In this document: one piece after another, positions 1 through 11,500 of the stretch | How positions within the stretch are numbered: the stretch's first letter is position 1 | How the letters are laid out: the number at the start of each line of letters is the position of its first letter | Source of the DNA: Didymodactylos carnosus | Taxonomy: Eukaryota > Rotifera > Eurotatoria > Philodinida > Philodinidae | Direction: 5' to 3' | Length of the DNA: 33,630 nucleotides | NCBI GenBank assembly: GCA_905250885.1 | Contig: CAJNOQ010001280.1 | Location: 1-33,630 of the forward strand | Made by a program: the position numbers and the translations under genes | The notes under the pieces: generated by a model | What the model saw: only the letters and a program-made list of their open reading frames with translations | What the model was told of the DNA's origin: nothing | The model's database searches: none

Positions 1-244
1 ATTTTCACCCAAAAATGACTTCAAAAATCTTAAAATAACTTTTTTTCTAGGTAATTCGATGTGCTCTATCGAACCAATACAGAGAAAACAAAAAAAAATA
101 ATTGTTGTTGTTTTTGGTTTCCGGCACGTTACTTTTGATGACTTCTTCGACTTGTTCCACTAAAATATTTTTTTTGATGTTCTTACTACTTATATTTGTG
201 GATTTTTCTCATTTAGGTTAGTTCAGCCGTAATCTTCAATTTCT
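1..244 (+). promoter_or_regulatory. 5' flank and probable trans-splice acceptor of the K2P gene
   Basis: This A+T-rich stretch precedes the potassium channel start codon. A pyrimidine-rich tract ending in TTTAG (AG at 215-216) lies 28 bases before the ATG at 245. It could be the 3' splice site of a 5'UTR intron or a spliced-leader acceptor. No clear core promoter and no upstream gene were recognised. Confidence 0.35.
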
Positions 245-2355
245 ATGTCGAAAAAATTCAACATTCGTGAATATGTTATTGCAATAAAATATTGGTCTCT
301 CTTATTCATTCCTCATTTAGCCATATCTCTTATATTTTTAATTTATACATTTGTTGGTGCTTCTATTATACAAGAAATTGAATCCCAAAAGCATCATTCA
401 GTGACAACCGGTATTGTTTCGCCTGTTGTTGTTGATCAATCATCAAATGTAAAAATAATTGAACGTGAACGTGAAAAATTACTATCGAAATTATTGACAA
501 AACGTCAAGCCGTTGATTTACAAACGTATGCCAATTACATACGTGATCAATTATTAGAATATGAAGAAGAAGTAAAAGAATGTTATCGTTCGACAGCAGG
601 TATTGCTAGACAACAAGAAAATCAGTTAACAGATAAGCAAAAACAGCAATGGTCTTTTACCGGCTCGTTATACTTTATTGGATCAATTTTAACAACAATA
701 GGTATTATTTTTCTCCTCGATTACTTCCTATCCTGTACTGTGAGATAATGTTTTTAGGTTACGGTGATTATGCTCCAGCGTCTAAAGTGGGCAAATTATT
801 TGTAATGATCTATGCGTCATTAGGCATCCCTTTAACACTAGTATTATTAAGTGATTTAAGTATATTGTTAACGCGTTTCATTAAATATTCATCGTCTGTA
901 TTCTATCGTTTATATTCAACATCTTACTTTTTGCAAATACGTTCATATCGTTTAATACGTTTTATCGAAGAAAAATTAGGTATCGTCATTATCCTACAGG
1001 ATGTCGCTAGTATTCAAAATCAACACCATCAACTGACAACGACAACATCTACAGTAGATGAAGACTACTATGATCTAACCGAAGATAGTAGTAGACTTCT
1101 CAAACTTCAACCACCTCCACGTCGTAAACGATTATCAATCGCATTACAAACGCTTTGCGGTATTGTTTTTGAATCATTGGATGATGTCAGTGATAATTTT
1201 GATTTAACTTTGACACAATTAATTGTTACATTAATTATTTATATATTTTTTGGTGCATGTCTATTTTCGCAACATGAAAATTGGTCGCTGTTTGATAGTT
1301 TTTATTTTTGTTATATATCATTATTCACCATCGGTCTCAATCTAAAACCGTATAAACCAGAATTTATGCTCATATCTTCAATTTATATTCTATTTGGTTT
1401 AGCATTTGTTTCGCTGTGTATACAAACTGTACAAATAAATATTAAAACAGTATTAGTTACGGCGGGAAACAAAACTTTAAGAGATCTCATTGAATTTTTA
1501 AAACAAATGGGTATGATAAGTTGTTTCATGTCATTTGCGTGAGATTTTTCTCTCTAAAAAGTTTGTTTTTTTCGATTTTTAGGTTTTCATGAATTAAGTA
1601 CAGAGGATCTACTTACTGAAAATTTTGGACGTCGTCTGACAGCAACTATTGAGTCTCCTCTTATATCCCAGCGATATCGACCTAATCAATGTCAAGCACC
1701 GTCATTTAGTGAAATTTCACAAGAGAATACTAACACTAACGTTCCGACGGCGTCTGCTATACGTTCGACAGTCGATCCATTACGTCGTTTAAGTACTGGT
1801 CTATTAATGCGCGCTTTTAAGTCATTTCCAGGTGATGCAAATAATTTCACAGTTGAAAAAAGTGTTCAAGTCAATACTATCATTCGTTCTTGTGGCCGTT
1901 GTTCAGGTGCCAATAATTTTTTTTCAAATACCACATCACTTTCAAACATCAAAAAACATTCACCAGCGACTGTAACAACATCTATTGAAACATCAGCTGA
2001 TCCCTCACCCATGACTCTTGAAGTACCACCGTCTATGGAAAGATTGAGAAAAAGACGTGCTACGCTTGTTGCTCAAACAATCATTAATCAAATGGCTATA
2101 CAACAACCAATTTTACAAGTGAAAACAGACGAATCATATAGTGCAACACAATCCAATACAACTGTTCCGAAACCACCGACATCGTTTCGTTATAATGTTA
2201 CATCGACGACAACAAAGCCATATGACAATGATACTACTAACCATTTAGATGCAAATTACAAGAATGATACATTAACTTCTTCTACGAAGCCTTCTTCGCC
2301 ACAAATTTCATTTGTTGTCTACCACGATGAATCACCACCTCGTCATATCGAATAA
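245..2355 (+). CDS. two-pore-domain (K2P) potassium channel with degenerate second pore
   Basis: Predicted plasma-membrane leak potassium channel of about 660 residues in three exons: 245-701, 758-1510 and 1583-2355, with GT-AG introns of 56 and 72 bp. The first intron splits the first selectivity filter: joining ACAATAG to GTTACGGT gives T-I-G-Y-G-D-Y at residues 151-157. M1 lies near residues 18-40 and ends in the K2P-like motif VGASIIQEIE. A charged extracellular cap follows, then P1, M2, a cytosolic loop, M3, P2 and M4. P2 reads TIGLNLKP (residues 343-350) where the family has TIG[FL]GD, so the second filter lacks its last glycine and the aspartate. The tail after about residue 404 is long, Ser/Thr-rich and without recognisable domains. 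The ATG at 245 is preceded by a probable acceptor at 215-216. The subfamily (TWIK, TREK or other) cannot be set by eye. Confidence 0.88.
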
Positions 2356-3736
2356 GAAGAAACTTTTAGGAAAATAGTTGAGTTTTCCTCTATTTTATGC
2401 AGGAAATTGTTCCAGAAGAGGGATCTTTTTAACCTGACACATTCGAGATATAGCTTTTTCACTACGGTTTAAGAATGAGTTAAGCATTATCTGTAGAAGT
2501 CAAAGCGTGATCGAACAAAAAACACCTGTAATCTCATTTTTAACTATTGATAAATATGTTTTAATGATCCAATTAACCTTTTCAAGTCTTACCTCCTTGT
2601 GTTGTCTTTCCAAGACATTGCTTCTGCAATGATATACAGTGAAATCATAAGGCGATTTGTCACTGAAACTGAACTATTTTTCAATATTGTGCATATTCCT
2701 GCTTATTGTGTCTTTTTAGTTTTAATACACTACCGTGTGATTTCTATTCTGGAATATGGTCTCGTTCTGCTTTATTTTGTATAAAGAATTCTATTTGTTA
2801 ATAAAATCTTTTTTAATATAACTCTTGTTCTTCGTTGATGATGTTTTTATTGCTACGTTTCTGTCTTTTCGTTGTTTTCTTATTGAATTGTGTATGAATT
2901 CATTTTGTTATACTCTATATTTTTTTAAAACTAGAGAGAAATGTCTATATTTTAACTAGAATGAAGTAAAACTAAATGTAGCTCCTCTCAAGGGACTTCG
3001 GTAACAATATTGCACAGATCAATTCGATCCGCCCATCTGAACATGTAAACGTTATCATATTTTGTCGAGTATTGAACGAGAAGTACAAGTACGTTCCAGT
3101 TTCACATCAGTCATGTTAGAATAGCAAATTGGTCCTATGTTGTGTCTGAGGTTGAATTAAATAAGAAGTTAACTGAAAGATGTTTTGACTATGGAAAATC
3201 ACTTTTTACTGAATTGCAGAATGAAATCTCAATCGTACTAAAGTTGCATTCTCAGTAATCAATAACGCAAATCGTGGAAGGGACATTTGGTGTTTCCAGA
3301 GCTTTTGTAAAATACCAGGATCTTCAGATAATAGTTCCGACTTGATGAAATCGTTGAAGATCTCACACAACTTTGATTTTTTTTGTCGCATAGAAACTAT
3401 TCAATTTCAATTCAATTTCTATTTGATCAAAGATCATGAACGCATACAGTAACGTAATGTTTTTAACAAAGATAGTTCAAGGTAACAAGTGCCTTGCGAT
3501 ATGTCCATTAGTAAGAAAAAAAGATAAAAAAATCCCCAAAAAACAGATAAATAGAGAATACAAGAAATTAACAATAATATCAAATAGATAACTCAGATGT
3601 AGAAACAATAATTAACGAGAGAATAGGACCAGTAGTAACAGCAGAAACAACAATACAGTTAAAAATTGAGAAACATCGCTAATCGTTTTTAAATATACGC
3701 ATATTAACACATGATGTTAGGTCGTTTGGAAGAAGG
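2356..3736. other. intergenic region, K2P 3' end and no further gene seen
   Basis: This is the 3' flank of the channel gene. An AATAAA lies at 2800-2805, about 445 bases after the stop, and could be its polyadenylation signal. The rest is A+T-rich with short, stop-broken frames and no recognisable protein. A run of ATTGAA-type imperfect repeats near 3398-3422 may be the simple-repeat tail of the minus-strand LINE that begins at higher coordinates, but this is weak. Confidence 0.4.
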
Positions 3737-5700
3737 TTATAGTCTTTTGGAGTATTCTAGAAGAATAACGATTGAACCACAGTATATGGAGTAAAGGGTA
3801 CATGTGGTTGGGTTAGTAGATCGAATTGAATAATTCGGCACATAAGGAGTAATAAATGATAATGATATCAATAGAGATAGATTTTTACGAACAGAATGAA
3901 AGCTGCACAACCGAAAATACTTCCTACGAATACGTAGATTAGGAAGACAGAGTAGAAAAACAAGATTTTCGCTGTCGATAGGATAATCAAAATTTTTTGT
4001 AATAATCCTCGCTGCTAAACATTGAACAGAATCGAGAGGCGCAGTGTGAGTTGAAAAATTAAAATGAATACTGCGCAAGCATAATCCACCTTCGGCAAAA
4101 CACAACATTTATAAAGCAAGAGACGAATTCTAGATGGTGAGCTTGGAAATATATAATTTATCGTGCCTAACATTCGTCTGCAAGCAAGAGCTGTTTCTTC
4201 AATATGATTCACCCACTTAGAGAATTTTAATCCCAACAGTTTAGGAGTAGAGCCTAGTAAAAGTGATGTACCGGACAGTGGAAGAGACAGATTCCTAACT
4301 GGGCTCTTTACAAGAGAAAAATATGCGTATGAACATTTGTAGATATTTGGCGCCATGCGATTGTCTAAACGCTAACAACAGTCGAAATAATCGAATCAAT
4401 TTTGACACATTGAGTTCGGTTACTTAAATATGATGTAGACCAATTTAAGAGCCTATCTTTTATACGATAAAATTCAATTTTTTGACCAGGATAATATGGA
4501 AGCCCCTATCGAAGGCTTGTTGAAGCTCACTGATACACAATGTCCGCGATTGTTAAGATTGTCGTACATGAAATGACAGACACTTAGTAGTGCATATATC
4601 GTAGAACCAGATGGCCTAAAGTCAAATTGTTGCTTACATAGAAGATCGTTCGAGAGACGGAACAAGAGAACACACTTTTATGGACAATCGTTTCAACGAT
4701 CTTGCTTCTAACACATAATAATGAAATGGGTCGATAGATGAGGATAGACGCAACATCTCTTTTGTGTACTCGCCGCACTATTGCGACTTTGCACTATTCT
4801 GGAAAGTTTCTCGAGTCGAGTGATAATTAAAAAATGTGTAAAAGGGACTGAAAAATTACTGGTTTACAGATTTTTAACGTTTTTAATGAAAAACTATCTC
4901 TGTCTAAGCTAAGTTTATTTTTCATATTGGAAAAAGCATCTTCGATGTCGCTTGGTCTTATTCATAGAAGATAAAGCATTAGAAGAAGAGGAAGGAGTGC
5001 CGATTTGAGCTGTAGAACTCGTTGAATTAAAAGAAAAACCCGAAGCGAAATACTCTGCAGATTCCTCTTAAGATGTAGAAGTGTGATTGTTCTTATCTGT
5101 GAAAAATTTAGGTATATGACCGTCGTTTTTACGAAATTTTTTTAGGGAAGCTCCAACACTAGATGGATCAGAAAAAGTTGAAGAAATTTTGCTGAATCAG
5201 TTACATTCGGAGATTTCAGACGTGAAGAACAAAGAACGCAGTCAAGACAAGAGTTGTCAGTTGTTGTTGGACGCTTAGAGTCACAACCGAGAGAAAAAAT
5301 ATTACAGATTGATAGTAAAGCATTATACACAATAACGTCCGATGAATCAGCATTTAAATCCCCAGCTATAGACAAAAGAAGGTAGATTTAACAATAAAAA
5401 TGTTTCCAGTTGTGAAAAATATTTTGAAACATGTTCAGCAGAGTTAGATGGAGGTCTATATGTGTTAAAAATGTAAAAAATTTTGTTATTTACAGTTACC
5501 GATATCAAAATAGACTCGGTTGCACTGTCAGAACAAACGAGTCGGAGAAGAAAATATTTGATACGTAAAGTAAAACACCTCCACCTTGTCTATCTCTATC
5601 TCTTCGATACATACAATAATTATTTAGTTGGATCTCATTATCCTGTACATCATTAATCTGAGCGGAACGAGAGCAGTTTTATCAATCAGGGATATTCAAT
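3737..5700 (-). mobile_element. decayed non-LTR retrotransposon (LINE), endonuclease and RT remnants
   Basis: Read on the minus strand from about 5700 down to 3737, stop-interrupted pieces follow the order of a Jockey/CR1-like LINE ORF2. Endonuclease motifs come first: RRDRDRQGGGVLLYV (about 5610-5560), a YRPPSN-like block (about 5450) and AGDLNAD (about 5365-5345). Reverse transcriptase blocks follow: YRPISLL (about 4730), an FRPSGST block (about 4620) and LNWSTSYLSNRTQ (about 4450-4410). Then comes the post-RT region with LGLKFSKWVNHIEE (about 4240-4195) and a C-terminal block with LAARIITKNF near 4000. The expected SGVPQGS and YADD catalytic segment between about 4390 and 4330 is absent, so part of the RT core has been deleted. 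Many frameshifts and stops show a long-dead copy. The exact clade is uncertain. Confidence 0.85.
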
Positions 5701-7924
5701 GCCTGTTCAGCCCTGATCGAGAATAATAAATTGAATAAATGAATTATGCAACTCAGCTAGGAGTTAACCAGGGGTCATACAACTTTCACATCTTGCGTAG
5801 TTTGATTAGATAAATGATATCGCAGAGACATCCATGAAAATAAGAGTCTGGTGTGCTGATGGTTAACGTGGTCTATAGAAAACCTGTTGAAATAGAATCA
5901 GACCTTTAAAAAACTCAAAACGGAATGGAAAAATATTAGATTAGAGCGTTTTATGGATGGGCTTTTCATATGAGACAGAAAATAACAAAATCAATGTTGT
6001 CGGTGGTCAGCATGATCGGAGTTTTCATGGAACTAACTCTTAGTGCTTCATCGAAAACTTAAATGTGTCGACGTCTTCGTGTTGACTTAAGTCTGTTTTC
6101 ACTTCATAGAATATGATTCTAAGTTGAGTATTGACTTAAGACCAAAGTTGTCTTGAGTCAATGCTGAAAACAACACATCAAAACAAACTAAAGGCTGACT
6201 AATTCTCTTAGAAATATTGATTAAAGATATCGCACGCCCTGTAATCTTTCACGAAAAGTGTGATCACTAAAGACTGATCTATAGAAAACGTCTAAAACTC
6301 AATCACTGTGCGAATAACTATGGTCAGACAGAAAGCAAAAAATAGATAAATAAATACATAAAATAGAAATAAAAAAATTAGAGTGATAGTATAAGAAAAT
6401 AAAGGAAACAGTTATTATTTTTTCTATTTTAGTATTTAAAAGAGCTTTCTCTACGTCCTTTATAGTAAAATTTTTAGCCATGTCTCTAGTCGTGTTAGTT
6501 CTTGATTAGTAGTATATTCCAGCCAGTGACAGCTCTATAAATAAACGCGTACTATTATTGGCTGTTATGAGATTTAACTGATTTTGATTGTTTCTCTCTT
6601 TGGTCATATTGAGTCGTCTTCTCTTTTTCATCATTATTCACTCTCTAGAAGCATTGAATTCTCCTAAAGCGTAAAAACTAAATGGCTGTTTACTATTTTA
6701 CTATCTGAAATGCCTAACCGGACAATTGGAGCAAAGCATTCATACAAGTGTCATCGGAAGGAGAAAGATTAGAAGCTACAGACAATTAAAAAAGGCCTAG
6801 TACAAAAATATTCAAAACAGCGAACAGTTTTTTTCTACTATTCTTGTTCTGTCAGTGAATCAACTATTAAATCGGATCCTAGCACTAATAAACCGTTCAT
6901 ACTATAACGGCTCCCTTGTGGCAAGGTTACTTTTTTGTTTTTCGTGTGATTCCATGGCAGAGTCAGCAAAATTTAGTTTTGCTAAATGTTAGAAGACAAT
7001 TTTTGACATTTTTTTCTGCGCTTATCAAAAAATAAATGACAATTATTCCATCTGAATCCATTCATTAACAGAAGAAAACAACATTATTCGACATATATAC
7101 TAGCAATGTATTCTGCCATTAGTTCCTACAACTCCTGGAAACTACCGCTATAACTATGCTTCAGTCGACGACAGTCGAAAAATAAAAATATAATTCCAAA
7201 GTGATATTAGTACAGAACCACGTAATATTACATAATCTTTGACGAGCCCTCCTGTAACCCGTATAACCTTTCGTGGTCATCTCTCAACACTTATCAAAAA
7301 GTGATTTTATTTTATCCGCAATAAACAACATTTTCTCACGAGTTAAATCTTCCAAGGGCGACATCTTTGATATTATACAGAAGATTGTAAAATAATTCAC
7401 GATAACCCACCAAATTACGTCATTTTTGATAAATATTTTTGTTTCTTTTTCTAAACGTGCGTTGTCAAAAAACAAATTTCCCTTTGCTCATCGTGCTTTC
7501 TTGTACGGGCGGAAATTACGCAATTTAAAAGATGGAGTCTTTCGTAGAAAAAAAATGAATTATTATTATAAAAAAATAAATGATAATTAAAATGTCAACA
7601 GAAGCACAAGTATAGTTCCTATTGAATAGGTATGCAAAAAGGAATGTGCTTTTCTGACGGCTGTCTCTGACTTAGTCATATATTTTTTATATAGATTCTC
7701 GCTAGACGATTGTAAAATCCAAAATTGACGATAGTCTCATGACCTTATTTAAAAAAATGCCGTTTAGATAACATTTATATCTGCCGTAAAAAGATATTTT
7801 ATTCAACTGAAATTTATCTTGCAAATATATCTTCGATTAATTGCGTAATGGTTGCTTAAAATCATTCCTAAAAATATACTATAATCTTTTGTCATACAGA
7901 AGATGCTTTACGTACCCATTTATT
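5701..7924. other. intergenic region without recognised gene
   Basis: About 2.2 kb of A+T-rich sequence beyond the 5' end of the LINE. Short frames on both strands, such as minus 6481-6299 and minus 7475-7284, show no family match by eye and no convincing splice structure. A direct motif TTGACTTAAG occurs twice near 6083 and 6133, within a small cluster of GACTTAAG/CTTGAGTC words. Nothing else could be supported. Confidence 0.35.
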
Positions 7925-8322
7925 CTAGGCTCTCTTTGCTAAGAGAGATAAATGATTATTTATGGGGTGAGTAAGTAACAGGGAAAAGAAAGATAGAAAC
8001 CGGTGTAGGATGCTGACATGTGTCAGCTACGATATCCCGATTTCTTCTCTACAGATGACGGGCGTCTGACATGGTCATACGCACCGTTACTGGTCATCAG
8101 CTACAGCCCTGGTCAGAAGGGTGGTAGTTAGTTGAACTTGCTCTGGTTCCTCATTCACACTGAGTGACCGCGAACTGGTTTTTTGGAGAGCCACAAAGAC
8201 TAATCGGTGAAATTATACTGTACATCACAACGCAGTGAGTATGCTATCAAACGGATGATCCTAGGCCCTCTGTGCTAAGAGAGATAAATGTTTATTTATG
8301 GGGTGAGTAAGCAGCAGGGAAA
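7925..8322. repeat. 398-bp segment flanked by 62-bp direct repeats
   Basis: The 62-bp blocks at 7925-7986 and 8261-8322 match at 57 positions in the same orientation. Each starts with CTAGG and a short hairpin (CTCTC...GAGAG in the first copy), followed by GATAAATG, TTATTTATGGGGTGAGTAAG and CAGGGAAA. The 274 bp between them are more G+C-rich than the surroundings and contain a perfect CTGACA-TG-TGTCAG hairpin near 8012-8025. No coding potential was seen. The layout resembles a terminal-repeat non-autonomous retroelement or two units of a dispersed tandem repeat; sequence alone does not decide. Confidence 0.6.
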
Positions 8323-8500
8323 GTTACGATAAGTTATTAATCTGTTCAATTTATCTCCTGCAATGACATGCTGATTTGTTTTAATACACATTTTTTAATA
8401 TCCATTGTTTCTTGGTACACTTTTAAACGTTTGCGTTCTCATTTTTTCCCTTACAAAGGGACAGACGACATTTCTGCTGTGTTTATATTCTTATTTGATT

Positions 8501-8547
8501 TGTAGATAAAACTTTTCTCATACCTTCACTTTTGAAAATAGTTCAAC
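8501..8547 (+). promoter_or_regulatory. probable trans-splice or 5'UTR acceptor of eIF3a
   Basis: A TTTGATTTGTAG acceptor-like tract ends at 8505, 42 bases ahead of the eIF3a ATG at 8548. It fits either a 5'UTR intron or a spliced-leader addition site. No donor could be assigned upstream with confidence. Confidence 0.3.
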
Positions 8548-11500
8548 ATGGTATTTATGAAACCGGAAAGTGCTCTGAAACGAGCTGATGGTAAGTTCCC
8601 GTTCATTTCGCTTCTAACGCTCTTTTCAGCTTATCTCATACTGTTTTATATCTCGTATAGAATTCATTGAAGTCGGTAAAAAGCAACGTGCACTCGAATC
8701 TCTATTAGAAGTTGTTAAATCACGACGACATCGTACATGGACAAAAACGCACGAACCGTTGATGGAAAAGTTACTTGAATTATGTGTGGAATTACGTAAA
8801 AGTCAAGTGGCAAAAGATGGCTTACATCAATATAAAACAATATCACAGGCGGTAAGCGGTTTATCTTTTTTGCTATGACGATGTTTGTGTGACGTATGTT
8901 TTTATGTTATCTCGTTTAGGTTTCTGTCAAGTCGCTAGAAGATGTTATAATGAAATTTTTGCGAAACGGTGAACAAAGATGTATGAATGCAAGACAAGCT
9001 GCACAAAGTGCTGTTGTTGATATCGATGATTTGGAAGTATTACAAACACCAGAAAGGTAATATATGGAAATTAATATTTGTCAGTCGAATTATTGCAGCG
9101 AACTCTTGTATCTAGTTGTCAAATATGCCACAACTGGTACTTCAATAGAATTTAATCATATCTTGCTTTTTTAGTTTATTATTAAGTGCTGTTTGCGGTG
9201 AATCACAACAAGATCGTGCTGATCGTGATCTTTTAGCACCATGGTTAAAATTTGTTTGGGAATCTTATAAACAATGTTTAGATTTACTAAAAAATAATAA
9301 TCGTGTTGAAAAAATTTATCAGGATGTTGCGCAAATGGGTTTTAAATTTTGTCAATTATATAATCGTCGACCAGAATTTCGTAAACTATGTGATACTATT
9401 CGTACACACTTTGTACAATCACAAAAATATTCACAACAAATGTACAGTGTCAATTTTCAATTACCGGAAACGCAAACATTACATCTGGAAACACGTTTGG
9501 TACAATTAGATACAGCAATTGCCATGGAGCTGTGGCAAGTAAGTTGCTTCAATTACTGCCACTAACTGTCTACTTAAGGATATTTGTCGTTCAAATTTAA
9601 GGGATTATCTCTTGCTTTTCTCGTTCTAGGAAGCATTCAAAGCTGTTGAAGATATTCATAGTTTAACAACAATATCTAAGAAGACACCTAAACCACAGCA
9701 ATTAGCTATGTATTACAATAAAGTTGCTCTTGTTTTTTGGAAAGCTGGTAATTATGTATTTCATGCCACTACGGTATTAAAACTCTATGTACTACACAAA
9801 GAACAGAAGAAAAATATCACAACAGCTGAATTAACAAAACTGTCAACAAAAGCTCTGCTATCTATACTTTCTATACCGTTGCCAACACCACGCACACAAA
9901 TTGATGAACATTTGGAAACTGAAGACACGTTAAATGAAAAACAAAAACGTTTAACCGGTTTGTTGACACTACAAACGATACCGACACGTGCAAGTCTCAT
10001 TAAGGATATGATTAAAAATGGTATTTTGCAATTTGTTTATCCCGAATTAAAGGATTTATATGAATGGTTAGAAGTTGAATTTCATCCATTACGTTTAAGT
10101 TCAAAGGTTGAAAAATGTATTGAGTTTGTTGAAAAATTAAATCAACCAGAATATTCCCAGTATATGCCAGCACTGAGAGATGTAACAGTTGTCAGATTAT
10201 TACAACAGGTAGTACAAAATTCAGAATGATAAGAAATATAAAAGTATAAGACAAGCTGTTTTTAGGTATCGCAAGTTTATCAGACAATCGAATTAAAACG
10301 TTTTATATCATTAGCACCACCAATTGATAAATTCCGTTTAGAAAAAATTATTGTCGACTCAGCACGTAATAATGATGTTCAAGTTCGCATTAATCATAAA
10401 TTACAATCCTTATCATTTGGTACGGATTTGACTGCATCAACAACGTCATCGTCATCACTCCGTGGTCATCAACAGCAACAATTGGATTTGGCTCAGGTTG
10501 AATCTGGTCCAAATGTACAAAAAATGCCAAATGAGCAGATTCGAAATCAGTTGATAGCTATTTCACGTGCTTTACATTGGGCAAAGGAATTAGTGGATGA
10601 GAAAGCAAGTAAAGAAAAACGTGATAAGCTACGACGTGAAATAGCTCAAACATATTATCGTGATGAACAAGAACTACGAAAAGAAATATTGAAACGGCGA
10701 GAATTAATTGAACGATTTAAAGAAACAAAAGAGAAAACAAATCAAGATAGAGTATGTATTATGTTTAGTAGCTATCTATCTCATACACATACAATTGCAT
10801 ATGATTTGTGAACTTGTTATATTACCTAACAATTACCGTTGTTGCAAGACAACTTTAATCACATATTCATAAATCTTATCTAGAGGATTGTGGGAACACG
10901 TTTAGACAGTTGTGTTTTTATTTAGATAAGATTAGCTGACGATGCGCGTAAACGTGCAATGGTGCAAGCTGTTTTGGATGATAAACATCGAACAGCAGTG
11001 GAATTGAAAGCTATCAAAGATAAAGAAGATGAGGAACTCAAAGATAAACAGCATCGTCAGTTGATGAAAATGGCTATTGATAAATTACGTGACAGTGAAA
11101 TCGGACGTAAAATAATTAAATTATTAACGGAAGCAGAATTATATAAATATGATCCGGCGTCGTTGAATGCCCTACATATTGAGCATGTCATTAAAGATAG
11201 TCGTGAACAAAAAGAAAAATTAAAACAACAACATCGCAAAGTTGATTATTTTGTACGTGCATGCCATGAAGAAGAGGTGAAATTATTGAGTATAAAAAGT
11301 GAAGATGATATTACAGTGAGACGTGATATATTTAATCGTGAACGAGAAAAGGCACATGAACGACGTAAACGTTTGACACGAATGGATGAGGACAAAAATG
11401 AGTTTTTATCGTCCATTAAAGATCGTCGACATGATGATTACTTATCCCAAATGAAAGCGTTTCATCAACGTTTACAAAGAGCAAAAGAGATAAAACTAGA

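Noticed and set aside
2599..2784. Plus-strand open frame of 61 codons after the K2P gene
   Set aside because: It begins at a TTG and shows no domain, splice partner or codon pattern beyond A+T-rich chance. It lies in the presumed 3'UTR before AATAAA at 2800.
6299..7475. Two short minus-strand frames (6481-6299, 7475-7284), the first with a plausible ATG start
   Set aside because: No recognisable motif. They do not join in frame through credible splice sites and soon turn into low-complexity A+T translation.
7925..8322. Canonical hammerhead ribozyme in the direct-repeat element
   Set aside because: Reading both strands I found GATAGAAACC and a CTGATGACC word, but not CTGANGA and GAAA around a common stem.
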